64,000 bases of DNA. Origin: Ricinus communis (taxonomy: Eukaryota; Streptophyta; Magnoliopsida; Malpighiales; Euphorbiaceae). Below are positions 1-10,500 of this stretch, one piece after another. Under the pieces are notes generated by a model that saw nothing but the letters and a program-made list of their open reading frames with translations, made no database searches and had not been told where the DNA came from. Both the position numbers and the translations under genes were made by a program. The stretch spans positions 27,693,126 to 27,757,125 of the forward strand of contig NC_063261.1 of NCBI RefSeq assembly GCF_019578655.1, given 5' to 3'. Position 1 is the first letter of the stretch, and the number at the start of each line of letters is the position of its first letter.

Positions 1-440
1 TATTGATAGATACAAACTTTGAACATAAACTTTGAACAAATATACAAACTTTGGAAAAAGCTTTAAAATGAAAACTTTAAACTAAAGAAATATAACTTAC
101 AAGAGGAGAAATTGAATATAAGAGGAAAGTGTTTCTTGACACTATACTCTCTATTTTCTCACTATATTTCTTCTTTGTGTGACTTAAAAAATACAAGAGG
201 TTCTTCGTATTTTTCAGTCTGCCTTCTTCTAAGAGAAACTCCTCTATTTATAGAGGTCTTGAAGCTTTGGATACTCTTCTTGAGGCTTTGGATACTCTTC
301 TTAGTGGAATAAAGAGGGCTCCACTTGTTCTTGTAGTCTTGTGATAATGGAGTAAGATGCTTTACTCCTTTTATGAAAGTTGTCGGCCATGCTTTGAAAA
401 AGAATCTTTTGCTTTTTTAAAGAGTCTTTTGTCTTCTTTC
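1..440 (-). repeat. Viral intergenic/promoter repeat, 3' copy of EPRV copy 1
   Basis: This stretch aligns with 7846-8300 almost throughout, for example the run around the TATA box and the stretch at 300-350 about 'gggctccacttgttcttgt'. It also aligns with ~9985-10330. In a circular viral genome this is the single large intergenic region. Finding it at both ends shows that more than one genome length was integrated. The window starts within the poly(A)-signal region, so the far end is not seen. Confidence 0.8.
245..252 (-). promoter_or_regulatory. Viral TATA box (3' repeat of copy 1)
   Basis: The minus strand reads TATAAATA inside CTCTATAAATAGAGG. The same context recurs at 8113-8120 (TATAAAAA) and 10217-10224 (TATAAATA), in the same place relative to the viral ORFs. 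It is the likely core of the pregenomic RNA promoter. Activity is not shown. Confidence 0.6.
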
Positions 441-533
441 TTTTTTTAAAAAAATTTATTGGCCTTTTGGCCCATTACAAAAATATTTTGGGCTGCCATT
501 TCTGGTTTTCAACCCAAGGGCTTTACATAGGTG

Positions 534-1977
534 TCATTTAATGGGCTTGAAAATTCCAAAACAGTCATCTTTGTTTGAGTCACCATCTAGGTCTATTATT
601 GCCGAGCTGGTGCTGGAAGAGGAAGATGAGGCTTTTGATTTTCCTTTGGAAGAGGCGGTTTCCGACAATTGTTTAATCAACTGTAAGAAATCCTCTTCTG
701 TCTGAGCCGCTGCTAGCTTTGGAATTATGAAGGACTTCTGTGCCAAGAAAGTGGTTTATTGTTTCGGAGGTGGCAAGAAGCTATTTTTTGAAAGGAAATT
801 TTGTACCAACTTTAGTGATAATTTTTTTTTTGTGGTTAAATTTATCCCACCATTTGACTTTAAACCTTCGGGTAAGGATGATTTCTCCATCTGTTGCTTG
901 ATTGAAATGGAAATACCAAACACATACCTAGGGGAGAAAAAAGTTTGAACAAAATAGAAGTAACGGGAAAAAACGTCTTTCTATTTTGTTTGGTTTGTAG
1001 TGGGCTTTGAAAAGGTTAAACAGAGGTAGAACTTCTGGAATTATGGTCTCAGGAACATTGCCATAAAAATTCCACCATTGTTTAAACCAATAGGGGATCT
1101 TTGAAGTTTGGATTGAGCTTGTATCGAAGTAGAAAAGCCAAGAATGACTTTGTCCTTCGATTTTAAAAAGAAAGGTATTAAACCAAGCTTGTTGGTAATT
1201 CCAATAGTTGAAGGAAGTGTTTAGGCTTGATGGGTAGGTTCTTTGGAGGGAAGTTGGGAAGGATCTTGAAGAGTGTAAATCCATTCCCCAATCTGTAGGG
1301 TGGAGGATTCTTTGTATGGTGCATGTGGAATATGCAGGGTCTTTATGGTCTTTGTATTTTTTGAAGTGTTTAAACTTTGCAGAACCAGTTACCTCAAGGA
1401 TAGACTGGTTGTAGGATTGAGGCTTTGAAATATTCCAGGGCTTGAAATACCATCCTGGAGGGAAAATCTTTGAAATGAGTTTTGAGGGGCTTTCTCTACA
1501 GAATCCTTCCTCAATAGTCAAAATGTTTTGATAATTTTGCTTTTCTATATATTCGTTGGATTTAAAAAGTTTTGTTTGTGACAAAATTATTTCTTGAGAG
1601 TTGGGCTTTGAAATACTTTTAGAGCTCTGAGATAGGTTTTGAGGGAAAATTTCTATCTCAGGTTTTTAAAAAGGGATAGAAAGTATACATTTACCCTTGT
1701 TGGAAGAGGAGGATGACTTTGGTTGAAGTTGTATCAATTGCTTTGAATATTCTTCGACCCTTTTCAGGAATTCAGGATCTTAGTGTGCAAACCATTCCTG
1801 AATTTGCAACTGTTGTTGGGCCAGATCGGCCTTGCTTTGGTCAATTTCTTCCTGGATGATTTCGGTTCAGGTTCTGATGGGCTTTGAAGAAGAAGGCAAA
1901 ATTTCCTTCTTTGGACTTTGGACAGGCTTTGAACTTGCTTTCGACTTTTCTTCTTTTGCTTTTGATTTTCTTGGCAT
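534..1977 (-). pseudogene. EPRV copy 1 second ORF (unknown function), broken
   Basis: A second viral reading frame starts at an ATG (1977-1975) a few bases after the RNase H stop and ends at TGA 534-536, about 480 codons if unbroken. The N-terminal part is Lys/Ser/Pro-rich. The central block (1584-928) is rich in Trp, Phe and Tyr, for example FPPGWYFKPWN. The C-terminal tail (746-534) has a run of serines followed by acidic residues. Stops interrupt the N-terminal part and frames change near 930 and 750. Copy 2 carries the same ORF (11965-10501), so it is a real viral gene and not chance. Florendoviruses are known to carry an ORF2 of unknown function; I assign no function here. Confidence 0.65.
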
Positions 1978-1984
1978 TTTCACT

Positions 1985-2425
1985 CCTGTTTTTTAAGAGA
2001 CTCTCTGGTTAGAAAGTCTGGAATTGAATTCGAATCTCCTCTTATGTATTCGATTTTAAAGTCAAAAACAGAAAGAATGGCTTGCCATCTGGCAAACTTT
2101 TGTTTGGAAGCTATGTTTTGAACATCTTTTTGTAAAACTTCTTTTGCAGATTTGCAATCAATCCTTAAAAGAAATTTTTGATTTAAAAGATCGCTTTGAA
2201 ATTTTGAAATACAAAAAACTATCGAAAGAATTTCTTTTTTGATAGTTGAGTAATTCTTTTGTGTATCATTCCAGTGTGCAGAAGTAAACTGGATAATACA
2301 TTCTTTGTTGTTTTGAACTTGTTTAAGAATCCCACCATATCCTATATTTGATGCATCAGTTTCAACAATTTTGAATGCAGATGGATCAGCTAGGTGTAAA
2401 CATGGTATTTCATAAACTTATTTTT
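1985..2425 (-). pseudogene. EPRV copy 1 RNase H domain
   Basis: Downstream of a stop that ends the reverse transcriptase frame, the minus strand continues with an RNase H-like stretch: ETDASNIGYGGIL near 2335, then KEILSIV (the Glu region) near 2240 and RIDCKSA near 2155. These match the catalytic Asp/Glu/Asp pattern of caulimovirid RNase H, which removes the RNA template during reverse transcription. It ends at a stop just before the second ORF. It is part of the ORF1 polyprotein. Confidence 0.7.
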
Positions 2426-3916
2426 TTATGCTTTGGACAACTTTTGTATGCACATCGGTCCATGGAGGGGATTTTTCTTTAATCTATCATGAAGGGACTT
2501 TGCAAGACAGTTCAAATTTGGATAAAAATCCATAACATAATTTAAACTACCAAGAAATCTTTGTAATTGTGCTTTTTCCAAAATTTTGTCTGGAAACTTT
2601 GAAGTGAATGCTAGAGATCTTTCAATTGGGGTGATAGTTCCCCGGGAAATATAGTGTCCAAGAAATCTAATTTTTGTTTGAAATAAAGATATCTTGGATT
2701 TTGAAACCACTAAACCACTTTTCTTAACAACATAGAAAAATGTCTCCACGTGTTTGAAATGTTGCTCTATGAAATTTGAAAATATCAACACATCATCAAT
2801 GTAGACAATGCAAAACTTTGAATGAGGATTAGAAATGTCATTCATGATTTTTTGAAATTTAGAAGGAGCATTTTTTAATCCGAAGGGCATCACATTCCAT
2901 TCGTACTGACCAAATGGAACTGTAAAAGTAGTTTTATATCTGTCTTTTGGATGAATCTGGATTTGCCAAAATCCTGATTTCATATCAAACTTTGAAAAAA
3001 TGAAAGCCGAATGAAGCTTTTGAAGAAGATCTTTTTTGTTTGGAATTGGATACCTAATCCACTTTAGGGCTTTATTCAAAGGCTTGTAATTGATCACCAA
3101 CCTAGGTGTTCCTCTTTCTATCTCACTATTTTTATTGACATAGAAAGCTGCACATGACCAGGGGGATCTAGACTTGGAAATCAAACCTTTATGTTCTAGG
3201 TCTTTGATCTCTAATCTACAATGGCTTTCTAGGGTTTCATTCATTTGGATGGGTCTGGCTTTGGTAGGGATTTGTTTATCAGAAAAATCCTTTTCATATG
3301 GTAAATCTACCATATGTTGTTTTCTTTTCCAAAAAGCATTGGGAAGATCATAACAAACTTCATTTTCAATCTTCGTTTGCAAATCAGAGATTTTTCTTTG
3401 GACAAAATCATTTTGCATTTGATCTTGGATTCTTTTCAAACCCATATCTTGTTTCAAATGAGAAAGCTGGGTTTGTTTTCCTTTGATCAAAGTATTTATC
3501 TCGAAATTGTAAATCGAGTGGGCTCTAATGAGATTGAGATTTCTCTTTTTGGGTTTTTCTATAAAAGGAAAAATAATCTTTGAATTTTTAGCTTTAAAAA
3601 TAATACCAGCAGTAGTTACTTTGAAAGGAGTAATTAAATTGATAAAGGGAGTTCCCAAAATAACTGTTTGCTGAAGATCTTTTGTAAGAATAAAAACATT
3701 TTTTAAAGCAATATTATTATTTAGAATTGCAGCCTCAGTTTTTTCCGCAATCCTAATTTTTGAACTATTGGCTGAAGTAAGCCTTTCTTTAGTTTCTTGA
3801 TGATACCTTTTAGGAACCAGCTCATAATTGATACAGTTGAGGTCTGCTCCTGTATCAAATAAAGCGATGGTTTCTATTTGGAAATCACCAGGGAAAATGA
3901 GCTTTATTTGAATCAA
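2426..3916 (-). pseudogene. EPRV copy 1 aspartic protease-reverse transcriptase segment
   Basis: This is the longest viral reading frame left, 496 codons. A retropepsin-type aspartic protease comes first, with active site DTGA near residue 22. It is followed by reverse transcriptase with motifs PRLVINYKPLN, SKFDMKSGFWQI, MPFGLKNAPSKFQ and the catalytic YIDD at about 2790-2800. The family uses the protease to cut the polyprotein and the RT to copy pregenomic RNA. The frame is open through both domains but is cut at its 3' end by a stop before RNase H, and a frame change near 4040-4045 separates it from the upstream coat-protein part. It is a fragment of a broken polyprotein gene. Confidence 0.85.
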
Positions 3917-4038
3917 ATATTTTCTTGAAGTAATTTTCTTTAAAACATTAATGAAGTTTTCTGGAACACTTTCAGAAACTTCAAGATTTTGAAAATCATT
4001 TTCCTCTTTAGAATCAGAATCACTATTCTGTTTGAGGA

Positions 4039-4258
4039 TCAGACTTTAGAGCAAACAAAATCATTTTGTTGTTTTTCTTTCAAATCTTTGAGCTCTGTTT
4101 TGATAGCTTTGATTTCTTTTTGAAGTTCTTGAACGGTAGGAAGAGGGTTTTTTAGCTTTTTCCCTTTATCCAATATCATAGTAAGATCATAAGTATTCTT
4201 ACTAGAAGAGGGGACAAGGGTTTCAGTTTTTAAAATTTCTTTCAAAACCTGTTTTTAG
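4039..4258 (-). pseudogene. EPRV copy 1 coiled-coil linker between coat protein and protease
   Basis: The segment reads as a Lys/Glu-rich, heptad-like stretch (VQELQKEIKAIKTELKDLKEKQ), probably a short coiled coil. It is in the coat-protein frame but lies downstream of an in-frame TAA that copy 2 also has (near 14226). A frame change near 4040 separates it from the protease frame. It is part of the ORF1 region. Confidence 0.5.
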
Positions 4259-5687
4259 ATTTAAGGATCATTAATATGTTTGACAGCTTCAAGAAGGGCT
4301 TCTTGTTGCCTAGTAAGCATATTAATATTCTTTGAAATACTTTCAGAATCTGTCTCAGAATAATCGGATGAGGTTTTGATTTCATCAATTTGAAATTCTT
4401 CTTCACTATTCGAAAATTCTGATTCAGTGGAATCAATAAGAAGAGCAGAAATTTTTGTTAAAACTTCTTCTTCTATTTGGAGCTCATGGAGTTTTTTGGA
4501 AAACTTGCAATACTTTGAAATATGGCATTTCTTGCCACATTTATAGCAAGTAATTTTGCTAAAATCTCTTTTGGAATTTTATTTTGCAAATTTAGAAGAG
4601 GATGGCTTTTTGTAGAAATTCTCCTTGTTGGGAGTCTTTCTATTTTTGAAAAATCATTTTTTCTTAAAAGATTTGGAAAAATCTTCTTTGCATTTTCCTT
4701 TGCAGGTAGAGGAAGGCTCTATGGGTTATACTCAAACTGGTTACAAAAACTTCCTAGTTCTTGTCTAGTCTTTTTCATTTCCCATTTGAGTTGTCTTTGG
4801 AGTTTAAGGTCATGGCAAATTTTTAGACCTTCTTTCTGGGTAAGGCTAACTAATTCACCATAAGTGTAGAAATCATAAGGGATCTGGCCATTATGGGCTT
4901 CTCTTATGGTATTCCTAACTCTTTCACCTAGAATCTTAGGTAAACCAGCTAAGAATTTCTCTTTCCAGAAAGGTTGGCTTGAATCTTCTCTAAGCATGAC
5001 TCTGGTCAGAAAGGTGTCTTTGTAGGCTTGGAAATTGCTAAGCTTTTTGCAGGTTAGATTGCTAAGGAGCTCAGCATTCTTGTCTTTTAGAAGAGAAGGG
5101 TCTCCTATGAAGTGGAGGGAAATCGTTAGGATCAAGGTTGACATAGCATCCTCAATTGGATTTCCTAATTCATCTAAGATGGGGATCCCTTCTATTGTGG
5201 TTTGGATGGCACCTAGGATTTGGAGCTGTTGTGCTTGTGTGAGATGGTAATCCCACCATCCTTTAAGCTGGCCAGAAAATCCAGCTATAAGGAGCTCAGC
5301 AATGGCTCTATCAGAGGTACCGCTTTAGGTTTTGTAGGCATTGGCTGCCATGGTCATCTATTGTAAGAGACCAAGAATGTTGTATTCCGACATTCCATCT
5401 ATATTCCATTCATAGACGGAGGAGGCATTGAATCTAGACTGGGTTAGGATATTGTTCCTATTTTCTATTCCTAGATCTGGAGCAGTACTCCTAGGAGTAT
5501 GCCAGGTTAATCTAGGAGCTTGCCATCCCAATTTGTTGATGTTGGATGGTTTGTCAATGACACTTTCAAGCTCTGAATCATTGGATTCATCGCTTTGAGC
5601 TTGATCTAAAGCACTGATATTCCTACTGCTTTGAGGAGTATTTGGTACTAGGTTTTTGAAGGATTCAGAAGTTGCTAATTTGCTAAG
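4259..5687 (-). pseudogene. EPRV copy 1 coat protein region with CCHC zinc knuckle
   Basis: The region is collinear with the 15600-14225 stretch of copy 2. The best open piece is 5144-4719 (ending NQFEYNP). A CCHC knuckle (CYKCGKKCHISKYC) follows at about 4500-4545, typical of caulimovirid coat proteins that bind viral nucleic acid. Stops occur near 5325 and 5360, and frames change around 4719-4560. The acidic tail after the knuckle (ESEFSNSEEEFQ) also matches the family pattern. Confidence 0.75.
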
Positions 5688-6601
5688 CTATTCTCTGACT
5701 GCTCTAGCAAACTCAGTTTGCTTTTGAAATTGATCTTGGCTAGGCTTTGAGATCTGGTAGGGTTTGGAGACTGGATTTTTGAGCTTTTCAGATTGGCTTA
5801 TCTCTTTTGGGTGTTCAGTGTTGGGGATTGGAGAGGTGAAGACTATAGGAGGTTTTTGGATTTGGCTTTCTATCCAACAAAATTCGCTTCCTATTGTGTT
5901 AAGATAGGTATTCGAGAAATTGTTCTGCTGAACAATATTCTTGACATTCTTCTCAAGATCTTCTCCTACCAATTTGTAAGGTGTAGCCTCTATCTCATTC
6001 TCTCCATAAGGAATGGTTATCTTCCTAAGGGGAGGATGTTCAGACTGGATGGTTAGGTTTTCTCCGACCTTCCACTCTGGAGCCTTGTTTCTTACCGTGA
6101 CAGGACTAATGATCTTTTCTTTGAAAGGATAAAGAATACTATTTTCTTTGCAATAAATTTGAAACCAATCAAAAAATTTGATTTGGACTTTGTTTTGAAT
6201 GCAAAATTGATAGTATCTTTCTTGAATATTGTCTTTTTCTTGTAAAAAATTCTTAAAAAACCAAAGTTTTTTAGAATGGTTTTTCTTTGAATAGAAATCT
6301 TCATGTAAAAGCTTTTTGTCAATTTGAAAATCTTTTGAAATCATGTTGATTTCTGCTTCTAGATTTTGTGTTATGGCAGATGGTGATGGTGAAGAGGGGG
6401 TAGAGACGATTTCTATATCCTCATCATCTTTCTTTGGTTCATTGTAGACTGGTCTGGGGATATTGCTTTGGTAATCAACATTCTGAAGTATATTGTTTGT
6501 ATTTGGTAAATCAGATGTTGAAAATCGGGATTGTGTTTGAGATGGAGTTGGTTCTTTGTAAGGAGCATAAATAATAGAAGGTATTTTTGATACTCTTCCA
6601 A
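5688..6601 (-). pseudogene. EPRV copy 1 ORF1 segment between movement and coat proteins
   Basis: Two pieces in different frames (6601-6413 and 6344-5688) cover the polyprotein between the movement and coat domains. The second piece is basic and aromatic at its start and Pro/Ser/Gln-rich at its end, as expected for a flexible coat-protein N-terminus. It aligns with 16262-15600 of copy 2. No catalytic motif is visible. Confidence 0.6.
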
Positions 6602-6722
6602 TATCTATGGTTGACGTTGAAGAATCATCATCAGAAAATCTAGAAGAGGTTGTTTTTCTGTTGAATGTGAGCTTTACTTTTACATCTTGGAATTGGGTTA
6701 TATTTTTGAGATTTGTATTTGG

Positions 6723-7536
6723 TTATGTTTGCTTTGGGGATTCAGGTTGGGTTGCAGCTTCGAGGATCCATTCTTCTAGAAGAGTAATGTCTTTCCATTG
6801 AATGGTTTTTGGAATAGTTGCATTGGATTTGGAGAGATCTGTTTGTAGAAATAAGGTTTCTCCTTTTGGTGAATGGAGCTTGTGTTTTGAACCAAAGGCA
6901 GAAATCATGGCTTTGTAATGTATTTTGAAAATCAATGCTATCGGAATAGATCCTTCAAGCATTTTGTAATTATGTGTCTTTATTTGAAGAACAATGCTCT
7001 TTAAAATATTTTTATCATTTAATAAAATTGTAATATTTGAAAAACAATTGAAAGAAATTGGTCCTTTATTAAGGCTCGACTCAACAGTACCTAATAAAAA
7101 ATCATAAAAATTTGTAAACCTAGCATCTCTAAGGACTGCTAAGATGGAAGTATCTAAACCTTCTCTGGTAAGGGGCTTTATTCCTACCTGGACAAGGCCT
7201 ATATGGATATACTTATAATCTTTTTCTTTATGCTTCTGGAGGGTCTTTGGATTTAAAAGATAAATTTCTTCAAAAGGCTTTGAAATCTGAATATCTTTTT
7301 CTTCAGTTTTGATAGTAAAATCAGTTTTGAAGAGAGAAAACTTTAAAAAATTTATAAATTTGTTTCTTTTGGACTTTGGGTATTTCCCAATCATCAATAT
7401 GCTTTGTAAAATCTTCAATAGTGATTTCTTCACTATTTACTAAACCTTTGTACCTTGAAGATTCAGAGGTTGAAGAGTTTGAAAAAGAAGATGATCTACA
7501 GAAAAATGGTTCTAAATTCATTTTAAAATAAACCAA
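6723..7536 (-). pseudogene. EPRV copy 1 movement protein (30K superfamily), frameshifted
   Basis: The ORF1 start (ATG at 7536-7534) opens a Ser-rich N-terminus that runs to a stop at 7321. The movement-protein core is in another frame (7433-6723) and contains the conserved block IHIGLVQVGIKPLTREGLD followed by LRDARF and a GPISFNC stretch. That block is typical of caulimovirid 30K movement proteins, which open plasmodesmata for cell-to-cell spread. The frame change lies near 7330-7345. Copy 2 has no counterpart. Confidence 0.8.
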
Positions 7537-7709
7537 AATAACTTTCTAAACAAACATGAACCAAGCCACCAGTTTTACTGCCCTTATACCTGACGAGACT
7601 TACTACTGTGCATAAATGAACAGTGCTTGTTTATCAGTGATATGATGCAGATTAAAATGAGTTTAAAATCTTCTTTATGCAGATGATGCTTCTTTCCCGG
7701 AACCCAATA

Positions 7710-7722
7710 GGCTCTGATACCA
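7710..7722 (-). promoter_or_regulatory. Viral primer-binding site for initiator tRNA-Met
   Basis: The minus strand reads TGGTATCAGAGCC, complementary to the 3' end of plant initiator tRNA-Met. It lies ~130 nt downstream of the poly(A) signal and ~175 nt before the first viral ATG, the expected place for minus-strand DNA priming. Confidence 0.85.
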
Positions 7723-7845
7723 AGATAAGAAAGAAAACGGAAACAGATCAACAAGTTTCTGGTGTGCAGGATCCTCAGACGAGGCAAGCACAGAGCATAC
7801 GCTTGTTAAATCTTAAAAGAAATCTTAAAAGGTAGATAAAGAAGA

Positions 7846-8300
7846 TAAACTTTATTGATAATCAGAAACTTTGAATATAAACTAAACAAATATACAAACT
7901 TTGAATGTAACTTTGAAAGCTTTAAACTAGAGAAATATAACTTACAAGAGGAAGAAAAGAATACAAGAGGGAAAGTGTTTCTTCTCACTATCTCTCTCTC
8001 ACTCTATTTTCTCTCTTTTCTCACTATATTTCTTCTTCTTTGTGCGACTTGAAGAATAGAAGAGGTTCTTCTTCGTATTTTTCAGTCTGCCTTCTTCTAA
8101 GATGAACTCCTCTTTTTATAGAGGTCTTCAAGCTTTGGATGCTCTCATTGAAGCTTTGGATGCTCTTCTTAGTGGAATAAAGAGGGCTCCACTTGTTCTT
8201 GTAGTCTTGTGATAATGAAGTAAGATACTTTACGTCTTTTCAGAAAGCTGTCGGCCATGTTTTGGAAAAGAATCTTTTGCTTTTTCTTTTATCTTTTTTC
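7846..8300 (-). repeat. Viral intergenic/promoter repeat, 5' copy of EPRV copy 1
   Basis: This is the upstream partner of the repeat at 1-440. It holds a TATA box (8113-8120, TATAAAAA) and, ~257 nt downstream in the direction of transcription, an AATAAA poly(A) signal (minus strand, 7851-7856). The interval between them is the expected terminally redundant R region of the pregenomic RNA. A GACGTAAAG stretch near 8230 (minus) is loosely as-1-like (weak inference). Confidence 0.75.
7851..7856 (-). terminator. Viral poly(A) signal AATAAA
   Basis: TTTATT on the plus strand reads AATAAA on the minus strand, ~257 nt past the TATA box and upstream of the tRNA-Met site. Copy 2 has a one-base variant (AATAAG) at the matching place near 9992-9997. 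Confidence 0.55.
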
Positions 8301-8305
8301 TTTTC

Positions 8306-9884
8306 TTTATATATATATATATATTATAATTAATTCATGAGTGGGAGCATATAAAATACTGAAATATTTTATCAATTGGTTAAAAAAAATAAGAAAGAAG
8401 TTAAGAGTCCTCAAAACAGAACAATATATAAGTTCTAAGTTATTTCAAAGTGATATGGCGCGTGCTTTTGAAAAATGTAACTTTTAGATTTATTGATCGG
8501 AAAATTAGTTTTCCAGTGCCAGATTGGTCGGGTGCCTTAGAAGTGAATTATTTATACTCTAATGGGTTTTTCGATGACTTGCCAAACAATTTGCATGAAC
8601 TAAATGGAGTTACGATGAGCAAAAGGGCCAGATGGGAGGAGAAATTTCTACGGCAATTTGTTCCAGAATCACAATCGCAATGCAAGAATTAGAAGCATCG
8701 TAGAGACGACTACTTTGGAAGGAAACGGTTTCAAGACCCTCATGCTTACTGGATTAATGTTTTAGATACTTTTGATGTCTTGTGATACAACTGATATGTC
8801 CGGATAGATGTTTGAGATAGTTTTGATGTTTGTAAGAACTTGTGATATATAATCTTGTGATAAAAAAAAATATAGGGTGTGTACGGCACGTGCTTCACTT
8901 GTAAATTTATTAAACAAAATAATTATTAAACCTTACTGAATTTGCATCACAATTGGCCACCATCACTCATGTTAATTTGCCTTATTGAAGGAGTTTAATA
9001 AATACATGTTTCATTTCGTACTGAATAATAAAGTACTGATCTATCCAAACCAAAACATAATTTAAAGCCAAATTCATGTTCTTATAGCAGAGAAATGGGC
9101 ATTACATCACGGAAACACTGAAAATTGAGAAAAAAAAAAAAATAGAAACCACCATTCAACTTTTCTTCAACATCCATGAAAACCCTCGAGAATTTAATAT
9201 AGTAAACTTGTGCAATTCCTTTTAGATATTGATTAAAAATTTAATTTATTGATTTTGCCGATAAAAACACCATCTCATCAATGAGAACAATCACTTACTA
9301 TTGATTATGCTATCCAAAGAAAATGTCAATACTTAGTTCACTTGTGCAATTTTTGTTGTTGTTAATGTCATCTTGTTGTAGATGAAGACCTCATCTGCTA
9401 TCTTTTGAAATCGAGGCTCAAATGAATCAAACTAGAGCTTGCATATGATGTGCCTTGTCATAAGGATAATGATATTTATTCTTACCATTATTTAGTCTAT
9501 GGATAAAAAGAGAAGTAGTATTATTTATCCCGTCTATAATATAATATTAAAATAATTTATATAACTGACTTAGTAGGTATCTAATTAAGTTAATAAATTA
9601 TTAATTTTAAATAATAAAATCAAAAACTGTGATTTTATAGGGTATTATGCACTTAGGGTATATTAGGATTCTGAAAAAGCTAATATTTATTTTATTTGTT
9701 CTTCCAAATATATGTACTAATATAAATTATATTATATATATATATATATAACAATATAATTTTATTGTATTATTGATTTATAATTTTAAACCATAATCAA
9801 TCATGATACAACTTCAACCATAATTTTTTATTTGAATTGAATTGAATCAAATTGTTTTGGTTGGTTTGGTTAATTTTTTTATAA
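8306..9884. other. Non-viral island between the two viral copies
   Basis: AT-rich sequence without viral similarity separates the copies. It holds an (AT)n run near 8313-8325, a short plus-strand ORF (8450-8692), and a second (AT)n run at ~9732-9751. The stretch from 8900 to 9880 shows no gene I can recognise. Confidence 0.6.
8450..8692 (+). CDS. Uncharacterised short ORF, possibly a gene fragment
   Basis: The 80-codon frame begins MIWRVLLKNVTFRFIDR and ends ESQSQCKN. The composition looks protein-like (balanced, with Trp, Pro and charged residues) and not low-complexity AT translation. The next bases include a Lys/Arg-rich continuation in the same frame after the stop. About 170 bp further on is an A9 run (8862-8870). 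It could be the 3' end of a degraded or retroposed gene. I recognise no family. Confidence 0.25.
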   Translation: MIWRVLLKNVTFRFIDRKISFPVPDWSGALEVNYLYSNGFFDDLPNNLHELNGVTMSKRARWEEKFLRQFVPESQSQCKN

Positions 9885-9889
9885 GGAGA

Positions 9890-10496
9890 GACTAACAAGT
9901 TTTTGATGTGCAGGATCCTCAGACGAGGCAAGCACAGAGCATACACTTGTTAAAAATTATGCACAACAATGTAGAATGAAAATAATAAATTCTTATTGAT
10001 AAACAAATATATAAACTTTGAAATGAAATCTTTAATATGAAAGCTTTAAACAAAGAAATATAACTTACAAGAATAGTAGAATACAAGGGGAAAGTGGTTT
10101 CTCTCTCTTTTTCTCTCACTATCACTCTCTTCTCACTATATTTCTTCTGTTAGAACTTGAAGAATACAAGAGTTTCTTGTGATTTTTCAGTCTGCCTTCT
10201 TCTTTGGTAGCTCCTCTATTTATAGAGGTCTTCAGCCTTAAGCCTCAATAATTCTTGCTTTGGATGTTTTCGATAACGGAGTGAGGGGCTCCACGACTTT
10301 TCTGAAAGGAAGCAGGAATTGTCTGTCATGCTTCATTATTGAGAAATCTTCATCATTTTCTTTAAAAAAGTAACGATGCAGAGTCTTTTATCCTTTTTCA
10401 CTTTTGAATAGACTTTTTTTTTATTGGGTATTTGATCCATTGCAGAAAATTAACCTGGGCTGCCATTTCTAGTTTTCAACCCAAGGACTTTACAAG
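9890..10496 (-). repeat. Viral intergenic repeat of copy 2
   Basis: This matches 7746-8300 and 1-530. The shared stretch at 9911-9953 (gtgcaggatcctcagacgag and on) equals 7767-7809. The TATA box is at 10217-10224 on the minus strand. It extends beyond the poly(A) site into leader sequence, so it cannot come simply from one polyadenylated RNA end. Confidence 0.7.
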
Positions 10497-10500
10497 GATA

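Larger units (their letters stand above)
1..8305 (-). mobile_element. Endogenous caulimovirid (florendovirus-like) copy 1, terminally redundant
   Basis: An integrated, decayed pararetrovirus genome is read on the minus strand. In order it shows a promoter/leader repeat (8300 to ~7770), a tRNA-Met primer site (7710-7722), movement protein, coat protein with CCHC knuckle, aspartic protease, reverse transcriptase, RNase H, a second ORF, and then the promoter/leader repeat again (~440 to 1). Corresponding bases of the two repeats lie ~7,845 bp apart, which fits a circular caulimovirid genome. The order with a separate downstream ORF resembles florendoviruses (family knowledge, genus inferred). 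Many stops and frame changes break every ORF, so it is a relic. The left end lies outside the window. Confidence 0.85.

Noticed and set aside
1..8305. LTR retrotransposon (Gypsy) instead of a pararetrovirus
   Set aside because: No integrase is present between RT/RNase H and the end, a 30K movement protein is present, and the CP-AP-RT-RH order fits Caulimoviridae.
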